Below are positions 18,221-25,328 of a DNA stretch of 47,387 bases, in pieces; the first letter of the stretch is position 1, and each line of letters starts with the position of its first letter. The DNA comes from JAYZDP01 sp036337765 (lineage in GTDB: Bacteria; Acidobacteriota; Thermoanaerobaculia; Multivoradales; Multivoraceae): positions 1 through 47,387 of the forward strand of contig JAYZDP010000068.1 of the NCBI GenBank assembly GCA_036337765.1. Reading direction: 5' to 3'. The position numbers and the translations under genes were made by a program. Below the pieces are notes generated by a model. The model searched no databases, was not told the DNA's origin, and saw only the letters and a list, made by a program, of their open reading frames with translations.

Positions 18221-19053
18221 GCCAGCAGCTTCGCGTACCGATCGAGGCGCGGCAGGAGATCTTCGCGCCCATCGGCAGGAAGCCACAAGAGCGCTCGCTC
18301 CGCACCCGCCGCCTCAAACCGGGCGAGCGCGTCTGGCTCCGGCGGTGCCGCGAAGACAGAAGTCGAGATCGTGGCCGGATCCCGACCCGCCTCGCGCGCG
18401 ATCTCGCCCAGCTCCGCAAGCCCCTCGAGGACGCGTTGCGGATCGCGCCCGCGCGGCAGCCAGCCGTCGCAGAAGTCGACGACACGCCGCAGCGTGTAGG
18501 TGGTCTCGCCACCGAGCAGGATCGGCGGATGCGGCTTCTGGGTCGGCTTCGGCCACGACCAGATCGGATCGAAGTCGACGAACTCGCCGTGGTACTCGGC
18601 CTCGTCCTCGGTCCAGATCTGCTGCATCGCCTTGGCCTGCTCTTCGAGGAGCCGGAATCGCGTCTCGTAGTCGGCGCCGTGATTCTCCATCTCCTCTCGG
18701 TTCCAGCCGCCGCCGAGACCGAGCTCGAACCGGCCGTGTGAGATCAGATCCAAGGACGCGACCTCCTTGGCCAAAACGATCGGATCACGCTCGATGATGA
18801 GACAGATCCCCGTCCCCAGGCGCAGCGTCGTCGTCGTCGCTGCCGCGGCGGCCAGGCCGACGAAGGGATCCACCGTGTGGGAGTACTCCTTCGGCAGTTC
18901 GCCGCCACCCGGGTAGGGGCTTGTGCGGCTCGCGGGAATGTGGGTGTGCTCGGGCACGAAAAGCGACTCGAAGCCGCGAGACTCGATCTCGGGAGCCAGC
19001 TCATCGAGCGGCATGGCGTAGTCGGTTGCGAACAGGAAGACACCGAGCTTCAT
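18217..19053 (-). CDS. F420-type LLM oxidoreductase, copy B
   Basis: Luciferase-like monooxygenase-fold protein of 278 residues, most like the TIGR03619 F420-dependent group. The fold is seen from MKLGVFLFATDYAMPLDELA through SLFVPEHTHIP, LRLGTGICLIIERDP and GLGGGWNREEMENHG. It is clearly a tandem duplicate of the gene just upstream (19055-19894), sharing IWSWPKP, GGWNREEMENHG and VVDFC-GWLP segments. The ATG at 19051-19053 follows the stop of that gene by one base. Its own stop overlaps the GTG of the PPOX gene. Use of F420 is inferred from the family and the PPOX neighbour, not shown by sequence alone. Confidence 0.88.
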   Translation of the reverse strand: MKLGVFLFATDYAMPLDELAPEIESRGFESLFVPEHTHIPASRTSPYPGGGELPKEYSHTVDPFVGLAAAAATTTTLRLGTGICLIIERDPIVLAKEVASLDLISHGRFELGLGGGWNREEMENHGADYETRFRLLEEQAKAMQQIWTEDEAEYHGEFVDFDPIWSWPKPTQKPHPPILLGGETTYTLRRVVDFCDGWLPRGRDPQRVLEGLAELGEIAREAGRDPATISTSVFAAPPEPDALARFEAAGAERALLWLPADGREDLLPRLDRYAKLLA

Positions 19054-19054
19054 G

Positions 19055-19894
19055 TCACGCTCCAACCAACGCTGCGTACGTGTCGAGAAGCGGCAGTACC
19101 TCGTCACGCGACGCCGACGGCAGCGACAAGATCGAGCGGTCGATGCCGGCATCGGCGAAACGCTTGACGTCCTCCGGGCCCCCGCGCACCCCGAACACAC
19201 TGACGTTGATCGTCGAACGGTCGCGACCGGCCTCCGCCGCCCGCGCCTCGAGGTCCGCGAGGCCCTTGAGCACCGGCTCGGCCGCGAAGCCGATCGGCAG
19301 CCAGCCTTCACAGAAGTCGACTACTCGCTGGCGCGTGTAGCGCGTCCCGCCCCCCAAAAAGACCGGCGGGTGGGGATCCTGAGCCGGCTTCGGCCACGAC
19401 CAGATCGGATCGAAGTCGACGTGCTCGCCGTGGTATTCCGGCTCCTCTTCGGTCCAGATCGTCTTCAGCGCTGCCACCTGCTCCTCAAGGCGGCGGAAAC
19501 GGCTCGGATGGTCGGTACCGTGGTTCTCCATCTCCTCGCGGTTCCAACCGCCCCCGATACCGAAGAGGAAGCGACCGTTGGACAGAAAGTCGAGGCTCGC
19601 CACCTCTTTCGCAAGGGTGATGGTGTCGCGTTCGATCAACAGGCAGATGCCGGTCCCCACCTTGAGCCTCTCTGTCGCGGCGGCCGCGGCCATGAGCGAC
19701 ACGAAGGGGTCGTGGGTGTGCCAGTACTGTTTCGGCAGATCAGTGCCGCCGGGAAAGGGCGTCGCCCGGCTGGTCGGGATGTGGGTGTGCTCGGGAACCC
19801 ACAGCGATTCGAAGCCGCGGGCTTCTGCCTCACGGGCAAGCTCGTCGATGCGGATCGCGTAGTCGGTCGCGAAGATGCTCAGGCCGATGTCCAT
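19055..19894 (-). CDS. F420-type LLM oxidoreductase, copy A
   Basis: First gene of the three-gene set: a 279-residue luciferase-like monooxygenase-fold protein. It has MDIGLSIFATDYAIRIDELA, then SLWVPEHTHIPTSR, LKVGTGICLLIERDT and GIGGGWNREEMENHG. Compared with the tandem copy, the whole length aligns without large gaps and the two are roughly 60% identical by eye. Both keep the bulky DFDPIWSWPKP segment. The duplication may have produced two enzymes with related substrates, or a heterodimer. A GGGGAGC-like box precedes the ATG at 19894. The aat gene ends about 30 bases upstream on the same strand and may be part of the same transcript. Confidence 0.88.
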   Translation of the reverse strand: MDIGLSIFATDYAIRIDELAREAEARGFESLWVPEHTHIPTSRATPFPGGTDLPKQYWHTHDPFVSLMAAAAATERLKVGTGICLLIERDTITLAKEVASLDFLSNGRFLFGIGGGWNREEMENHGTDHPSRFRRLEEQVAALKTIWTEEEPEYHGEHVDFDPIWSWPKPAQDPHPPVFLGGGTRYTRQRVVDFCEGWLPIGFAAEPVLKGLADLEARAAEAGRDRSTINVSVFGVRGGPEDVKRFADAGIDRSILSLPSASRDEVLPLLDTYAALVGA

Positions 19895-19923
19895 ACCGCT
19901 CCCCTTTCGTGAAGAGGCGTAGC

Positions 19924-20613
19924 TTACCCCTCCGGGAACGGCGCCGACTCGGGGATCGCGGCCTCTATCTCGTGCAGGAAAGCAGCACGTGAGATCGAGC
20001 GTGCGCCCAGCGAGGCGAGGTGGTCGGTCTCCTGCTGGCAGTCGACGAGGCGGTAGCCAAGGGCGCGCAGGTCTTCAACCAGTTGCGCGAACACCACCTT
20101 CGAAGCGTCGGTCTCGCGGTGAAACATCGACTCGCCAAAAAACACCCTACCAAGGGCCAGGCCGTACAGGCCGCCGACCAGCCGACCCGCGACCCAGGCT
20201 TCCGCCGAGTGAGCGATGCCGAGCTGGTGAAGATCGACGTAGGCGGCCTCGAGGCTCGGTGTGATCCAGGTCCCCGCGGCCCCCGGGCGCGGAGTCTGCC
20301 GGCAGCCCTCGATGACGTCCTCGAACGCCCAGTCGTAGTGCACCTCGAAGGCTCCCGAGCGCCGGCGCCGCGCTAGTGACCGACCGACGTGCAGCTCCGA
20401 GGGGTAGAGGACGAAGCGCGGATCGGGCGAGAACCAGTACAGCGCATCGTCGTCGTCGCCGAGTGGCCAGGGAAAGATGCCGTTCGAATACGCGGCCAGC
20501 AACCGCTCGACCGACAGATCGCCGCCCACAGCGAGCAGACCCGACTCGTGCGCCAGCTCAGGGTGCGGAAACACCGGATCGGGGCCCAGTAGGAAGGGTC
20601 CGCGCAACTTCAT
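19924..20613 (-). CDS. aat: Leucyl/phenylalanyl-tRNA-protein transferase
   Basis: Transfers Leu or Phe from tRNA to proteins with N-terminal Arg or Lys, marking them for ClpAP in the N-degron pathway. The length of 229 residues is normal. Family stretches are GLLAVGGDLSVERLLAAY, then SNGIFPWP, WFSPDPRFVLYP, and FGESMFHRETDASKVVF near the C-terminus. The start ATG at 20613 fits the family N-terminus PVFPHPELAHESGLLAVGGD. It precedes the F420-type operon on the same strand with about 30 bases between them. Confidence 0.95.
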   Translation of the reverse strand: MKLRGPFLLGPDPVFPHPELAHESGLLAVGGDLSVERLLAAYSNGIFPWPLGDDDDALYWFSPDPRFVLYPSELHVGRSLARRRRSGAFEVHYDWAFEDVIEGCRQTPRPGAAGTWITPSLEAAYVDLHQLGIAHSAEAWVAGRLVGGLYGLALGRVFFGESMFHRETDASKVVFAQLVEDLRALGYRLVDCQQETDHLASLGARSISRAAFLHEIEAAIPESAPFPEG

Positions 20614-20733
20614 GCAGCGAATCTACACTCCGCGGCGCCCGCATCGAGAAGCTCCCTCCGTGATCACGCTGCTCGACTACAATCGGTCGCTCGCACTCTG
20701 ACGGCTCGACAATCTGATGTTCGCGGAGGAATA

Positions 20734-21639
20734 ATGAAGATCGGAATCATGATCGGAGCGACTGGCGGCCCGACCCTGGACGGCCTGGTCGAGAAGGCCC
20801 GGGCGCTCGAAAAGGCGGGCTTCGACACGGTCTGGCTCGCCAACATCTTCGGCCACGACGCGATCGGCGCACTCGGCATCGTCGGCCGCGAGACCTCGAA
20901 GGTCGAGCTCGGTACCGCGGTCGTGCCGACCTACCCACGCCATCCAATGGCGATCGGGCAGCAGGCGCTTACCACGCAGGCAGCCGCCAAAGGTCGGTTC
21001 GCGCTCGGCATCGGGCTATCGCACAAGATGGTGATCGAGGGCATGCTGGGGATGTCCTACGACAAGCCTGCCAACCATATGCGCGAGTACCTCGAAGTGC
21101 TCGGTCCACTGCTGCGTGGCGAAGAAGTCCACTATGAAGGCGAGCAATACCGGGTCAACGGGCAGCTCGACGTGCCGGACGCGACCCCGCCGCAGCTTCT
21201 GGTCGCGGCCCTCGGTCCCGTGATGCTGTCTCTGACCGGCAGGTTGGCGGACGGCACCATCACCTGGATGTGCGGTCCACGCACCCTGGGCGAGCACATC
21301 GGTCCGCGGCTGCGCCAAGCAGCTGCCGACGCCGGCCGCCCCCAGCCCCGCGTGGTTGCGGGCCTGCCGGTCGTCCTGACCGACGACGAGGCGGGCACGC
21401 GAGCGAAGATCAGCGAGTTGCTCACCATCTACGGTCAGCTGCCTTCGTACCGGGCCATGTTGGATCGGGAGGGCGTCGCGGACCCAGCCGACATTGCGGT
21501 CGTCGGTAACGAGGCGGCGATCCGCGCCGCATTTGATACCTACCGCGATCTAGGGGTCACCGACCTAGACGCCGCAGTCATCCCCGTCGACGAGGGGGCC
21601 GAAGCGCGTACCACTGACTTTCTCGCCTCCCTGCTCTGA
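20734..21639 (+). CDS. F420-type LLM oxidoreductase (TIGR03564-like)
   Basis: Luciferase-like monooxygenase-fold protein of 301 residues, close in pattern to the MSMEG_4879/TIGR03564 F420-dependent group. It shows MKIGIMIGATGGPTLDGLVE, then DTVWLANIFGHDAIGAL, RHPMAIGQQALTTQAA, and ALGIGLSHKMVIEGMLG. A GGAGG box with good spacing precedes the ATG. It leads an operon with an APH-like kinase (2 bases after its stop), an exported deacetylase and a lactonase. The cofactor F420 is inferred from family resemblance; an FMN-dependent role is not excluded. Substrate unknown. Confidence 0.9.
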   Translation: MKIGIMIGATGGPTLDGLVEKARALEKAGFDTVWLANIFGHDAIGALGIVGRETSKVELGTAVVPTYPRHPMAIGQQALTTQAAAKGRFALGIGLSHKMVIEGMLGMSYDKPANHMREYLEVLGPLLRGEEVHYEGEQYRVNGQLDVPDATPPQLLVAALGPVMLSLTGRLADGTITWMCGPRTLGEHIGPRLRQAAADAGRPQPRVVAGLPVVLTDDEAGTRAKISELLTIYGQLPSYRAMLDREGVADPADIAVVGNEAAIRAAFDTYRDLGVTDLDAAVIPVDEGAEARTTDFLASLL

Positions 21640-21641
21640 GC

Positions 21642-22688
21642 ATGAGCGAAGCCGCACCGACGGTAGAAGGCATCGACACAGCGGGGGTCACGGACTGGCT
21701 GGAGGCCGAGATCGAAGGGGCCCGCCCGCCCTTCGAGTTCGAGTTGATCCCCGCGGGGCACTCGAACATGACGTTTCGCGTCTCCGACGCGGCCAGTCAT
21801 CTCTACGTGCTGCGCCGACCCCCGCTGGGGGCCGTGCTTAAGACCGCCCACGATATGGGACGGGAGCACCGCATCATCGCCGCTCTCGCCCCTACCGCGG
21901 TCCCGGTCCCGCCGGCACTCGGCATGTGTGAAGACGAAGAGGTCAACGGGGCGCCGTTCTACGTGATGGCCTTCGTTGCGGGCCACGTCCTGGTCAACGC
22001 GACACACTCCGAAGAGCACACCGATGTCGCTCAACGCGGCCGGATCTCCGACTCGCTGGCCTCGGTGCTGGCGGCGTTGCACGCGGTCGACCCCGACAAC
22101 GTCGGCCTTGGCACGCTCGGCAAGAAGGAGGCCTACATCGCGCGGCAGCTGCGCCGCTGGCGTCGGCAGTGGGAAAGCTCCAAGACCCGCGAGCTCGAGA
22201 CAATGGAGACGGTTGCCCAGATTCTCGAGGACCGCATGCCCGAACAGATCGGTGCCGCGATCGTTCACGGTGACTACCGGTTGGGCAACTGCATCACGGG
22301 ATCCGACTCGCGTATCGCCGCAGTGCTGGACTGGGAGCTCTGCACGCTCGGCGACCCGCTCGCCGACGTCGGCTATCTGATGAACGACTGGGTCGCTCCG
22401 GGCCAGGCGCCCTTCGGCTCGCTGACCGAGCCGGGGCCGTCGGGGGCGCCGGGATACCGGTCGCGGGAGCAGATGCTCGAGCGCTACCAGGAGCTGAGCG
22501 GGCGCACTGTCTCGGACATCGACTACTACCGCGCGTTCCAGTACTGGCGCCTGGCGGCCATCGTCGAGGGTGTGCTGGCTCGGTTCCTCCAGGGCGTCAT
22601 GGGTAAGGAGGCCGACACCGACGGGATGCGCCTGCGGGTCGAGATCCTGGCCAATTCAGCTCTCGAGCGACTGAGAGGCAGCGAATGA
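21642..22688 (+). CDS. APH-like phosphotransferase (ACAD10/11-type)
   Basis: Aminoglycoside-phosphotransferase-fold kinase of 348 residues, of the type that is fused to or lies near acyl-CoA dehydrogenases (ACAD10/11-like). The catalytic loop is H209-G-D211-Y-R-L-G-N and the metal-binding motif is D230-W-E. An N-terminal GHSNMTFRV glycine-loop stretch binds ATP. ACAD10/11 kinases phosphorylate 4-hydroxyacyl-CoAs, so a hydroxylated acyl-CoA is one possible substrate; this is inference. Its stop overlaps the next ATG (ATGA), so it is translationally coupled to the deacetylase. The first gene of the operon ends 2 bases upstream. Confidence 0.85.
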   Translation: MSEAAPTVEGIDTAGVTDWLEAEIEGARPPFEFELIPAGHSNMTFRVSDAASHLYVLRRPPLGAVLKTAHDMGREHRIIAALAPTAVPVPPALGMCEDEEVNGAPFYVMAFVAGHVLVNATHSEEHTDVAQRGRISDSLASVLAALHAVDPDNVGLGTLGKKEAYIARQLRRWRRQWESSKTRELETMETVAQILEDRMPEQIGAAIVHGDYRLGNCITGSDSRIAAVLDWELCTLGDPLADVGYLMNDWVAPGQAPFGSLTEPGPSGAPGYRSREQMLERYQELSGRTVSDIDYYRAFQYWRLAAIVEGVLARFLQGVMGKEADTDGMRLRVEILANSALERLRGSE

Positions 22689-23521
22689 TCCGTCACCTGA
22701 CGCATTTGGCGGCGACTTTCATGCTCGTCGCGACCGCCGCCACCGGACAAATCGCACAACCCGGGTCCCCATACACGGGCGACGACCGGATCGAGGGCTG
22801 GCGCGGCAAGACGATCCTCGCCATCACGCCCCACCCTGACGACGAGACCTTCACCTCGGGCGGCACGCTCGCCATGCTCGCCGAGCACAACGACATCCAC
22901 GTCGTGATCTACACCAGCGACAACGCCGGGTCGCGCGACCCTGAGATGACGCACGAGCGATTGGCGTCGATCCGCAAGAGTGAAGAAGAAGAGGCCTGCC
23001 GCGCGCTTGGCATCCCGATCGAGAACATCACCTGGCTCGGCCACGACGACGGCATGCTCGAGTACGTCGATCCGCGCGCACTCACCCGCCAGGTCGCGCG
23101 CGAGATCCGCAGGCGGCGGCCCGACGTGATCTTCAGTGTCGATCCCGGTGCGCCCTACGAGCAGTACCACAAGAGCGACCACCGCGCCGGTGCCTTCATC
23201 ACCGTCGACGCCATTCGCGCCGCACGCTGGCGGCTGTACTTCCCCGAGCTCGAAGAGGCGGGTTTCGAGGCCTACAACGTGCCGCTGGTCTTCTTCTACT
23301 ACTCGGCGCAGCCCAACTACACCGTCGACATCACCGACACGATCGACAAGAAGGTCCGCGCCGCGGCGGCGCACTCGAGCCAGTTCGGCGACCTGGTCAA
23401 TCGCTATACGAAGGAACGGGCCGATGCCAAGCGTGCCACGGTGGCGGCAAGCCTGAAGGGACGAGCGCTGCAGGAGGACGGCCGCTACGTCGAGCACTTC
23501 CGGCGTTCGGAGTCCTACTGA
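22685..23521 (+). CDS. Exported LmbE/PIG-L family deacetylase
   Basis: PIG-L (LmbE) family zinc deacetylase of 278 residues, which removes acyl groups from amino-sugars or related amines. The zinc motif PHPDDE is at 49-54 and the second ligand region is H162-K-S-D-H166. The N-terminus (MIRHLTHLAATFMLVATAAT, then GQIAQ) looks like a signal peptide, so the enzyme is likely periplasmic or secreted. It overlaps the kinase gene by four bases and the lactonase gene by one, so translation is coupled at both ends. The combination of a cytoplasmic kinase and an exported deacetylase in one operon is unusual. Confidence 0.87.
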   Translation: MIRHLTHLAATFMLVATAATGQIAQPGSPYTGDDRIEGWRGKTILAITPHPDDETFTSGGTLAMLAEHNDIHVVIYTSDNAGSRDPEMTHERLASIRKSEEEEACRALGIPIENITWLGHDDGMLEYVDPRALTRQVAREIRRRRPDVIFSVDPGAPYEQYHKSDHRAGAFITVDAIRAARWRLYFPELEEAGFEAYNVPLVFFYYSAQPNYTVDITDTIDKKVRAAAAHSSQFGDLVNRYTKERADAKRATVAASLKGRALQEDGRYVEHFRRSESY

Positions 23522-24423
23522 TGAGAGAGATCGCCACAGGCCTGCAGTTCCCGGAAGGCCCCATCGCGGTGCCGGACGGCTCGGTGGTGCTGGTCGAGAT
23601 CCGCCGCCGAACGCTGAGCCGTGTGCAGCCCGATGGCACGGTCGAGGTCATCGCCGAGTTGGGCGGGGGTCCGAACGGCGCTGCGATCGGTCCCGACGGT
23701 CGGTGCTACGTGTGCAACAACGGCGGTTTCGAGTGGGAGGAGATCCGAGGCCGGAAGTTCCCGTCGGGGCCCGCCGTCGACTACACGAGCGGCAGCATCC
23801 AGGCGGTGGATCTCGAGACCGGCGAGTTCGAGACCCTCTACACTGAGTGCGAGGGACACCCGCTCAAGGGCCCCAACGATCTCGTCTTCGACTCGGCCGG
23901 CGGATTCTGGTTCACCGACCACGGCAAGGTCCGAGAGCGCGACAAGGACCGCACCGGAATCTTCTACGCACGCCCGGACGGCTCACACATCGTCGAGGCC
24001 GCGTTCCCTGTCGAGTCGCCGAACGGCATCGGCCTCTCACCCGAGGGCGACAGAGTCTACGCCGCCGAGACGCCGACCGGCCGGGTCTTCTACTGGGACA
24101 TCGCCGAGCCGGGCGTCATCGCCACCAACGAGCTTTCGCCGAACGGCGGCCACTTCCTGGCCGGCGTCGGCGGCCTGCAGATGTTCGACTCGCTCGCCAT
24201 CGACGGCGACGGCAACGTCTGCGTCGCGACGCTCATCAACGGTGGCGTGACCTCGATCTCACCCAACGGGGAAATCCTCGAGCACTTCCCCACCGGCGAC
24301 TCGATGACCACCAACGTCTGCTTCGGCGGTGGCGACCTGCGCACCGCCTACATCACACTCTCGGGCCGGGGCGCTCTGGTCGCCGTCGACTGGCCACGTG
24401 CGGGGCTGAAACTCGAGTTCTAG
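23521..24423 (+). CDS. SMP-30/gluconolactonase-family hydrolase
   Basis: Six-bladed propeller lactonase of 300 residues without a signal peptide, hence cytoplasmic. Likely metal-binding residues are E12 in QFPEGP, N168 in SPNGIGLSP and D223 in MFDSLAIDG, as in SMP-30/gluconolactonase. The LRE-type stretch PLKGPNDLVFDSAGGFWFTD is clear. It probably hydrolyses a sugar or other lactone. Its ATG overlaps the stop of the deacetylase (TGATG). It is the last gene of the operon, and its stop is interlocked with that of the convergent GFA gene in CTAG at 24420-24423. Confidence 0.9.
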   Translation: MREIATGLQFPEGPIAVPDGSVVLVEIRRRTLSRVQPDGTVEVIAELGGGPNGAAIGPDGRCYVCNNGGFEWEEIRGRKFPSGPAVDYTSGSIQAVDLETGEFETLYTECEGHPLKGPNDLVFDSAGGFWFTDHGKVRERDKDRTGIFYARPDGSHIVEAAFPVESPNGIGLSPEGDRVYAAETPTGRVFYWDIAEPGVIATNELSPNGGHFLAGVGGLQMFDSLAIDGDGNVCVATLINGGVTSISPNGEILEHFPTGDSMTTNVCFGGGDLRTAYITLSGRGALVAVDWPRAGLKLEF

Positions 24424-25328
24424 CCGCCCTGCGCGGCGGCCCACTCGTGGGAGTTGGCGAAGCCGGGCACGTAGGTCTCATTCTGAGAGACGGCGTCGCG
24501 GATCTCGAACCAGGGCGCCTTCGAGCCGACGAAGATGTGGACTTGAGGCAGGGTGCCCGGGTCGGTGTCGAGACTGCCGCCCGGCACCACGGCGAACGGA
24601 GCTGTCCCCGGATCGCGCGGCAGCCCTCCACCGCACACCGCGCAGAAGGCGGTGGTGAACATCTCCGCCTCCGGCACCTTGTAAGTCGTCACCAGGTCGG
24701 CGCCTCGGGCGTAGACGAAGCCCTGCGCACGGCACATCACGTTCGAGGCATGTGCCGCGCTTCGGCTCTTGCGGCAGCGCGAGCAGTGGCAGTGCACGAT
24801 GCCGACGCCGGGACCGACCTCGTACGCGACGGCGCCGCAGAGACAGCCTCCGCGCAACAGGCCGGGCCGCGACAGCTCCGGCAGCTCAGGTGTCGGAGAC
24901 CTTTGTGCCTCCGCGATCGGCTGCGCGTACGCACCGTGACGGGCCAGGTCATCTTCAGGGATCTCGTACCACGACGCCCGGGAATCTACGAAGATGTGCC
25001 GGTCTGGCCGCAACTGCGGGTCGGCATCGAGGCACCCGGCGGCCATGAACGCCACCTCTCCCATCCGATCGGGCGAAACCGAGCCACAAGTCGAGCAGAA
25101 GTGGCGGTGGAAGCCGGGTGAAGACTCGTACGAGCCGGTCTGGGCTTCACCGGCCACCCACCGGAAGCTGTCGGCGGGGCCAACTACGTAGGTTGCAAAG
25201 ACAGAGCCGTGAGATCGGCGACAGATGGAGCAGTGACAGTGCGTGGCCCAATCGAGCGGCAGATCGATCTCCCACCGCAGCTCGCCACACAGGCAGCAGC
25301 CCTGAACACTAGAGGTAGCCAAGCGCAC
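24420..25328 (-). CDS. Double-domain GFA (CENP-V) family protein
   Basis: Two glutathione-dependent formaldehyde-activating (GFA/CENP-V) domains in one protein of about 300 residues; the usual form has one. Domain 1 has GCCLCGELRW, then THCHCSICRR and FCSTCGSVSP. Domain 2 has GCLCGAVAYEVG, then HCHCSRCRKSRSA and FCAVCGGGLP. Both keep the zinc-binding Cys sets. Known GFA proteins bind zinc through these cysteines; the catalytic role is debated. The start is uncertain: GTG at 25326-25328 or TTG at 25320-25322, both overlapping the end of the sulfatase-like gene. So translation is probably coupled to it. It is the last gene of the four-gene operon. Confidence 0.82.
   Translation of the reverse strand: MRLATSSVQGCCLCGELRWEIDLPLDWATHCHCSICRRSHGSVFATYVVGPADSFRWVAGEAQTGSYESSPGFHRHFCSTCGSVSPDRMGEVAFMAAGCLDADPQLRPDRHIFVDSRASWYEIPEDDLARHGAYAQPIAEAQRSPTPELPELSRPGLLRGGCLCGAVAYEVGPGVGIVHCHCSRCRKSRSAAHASNVMCRAQGFVYARGADLVTTYKVPEAEMFTTAFCAVCGGGLPRDPGTAPFAVVPGGSLDTDPGTLPQVHIFVGSKAPWFEIRDAVSQNETYVPGFANSHEWAAAQGG

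Noticed and set aside
23847..25121. Long plus-strand open frame running across the end of the lactonase and the GFA gene
   Set aside because: Arg- and Pro-rich shadow sequence with no family likeness; both real genes are clear in other frames.
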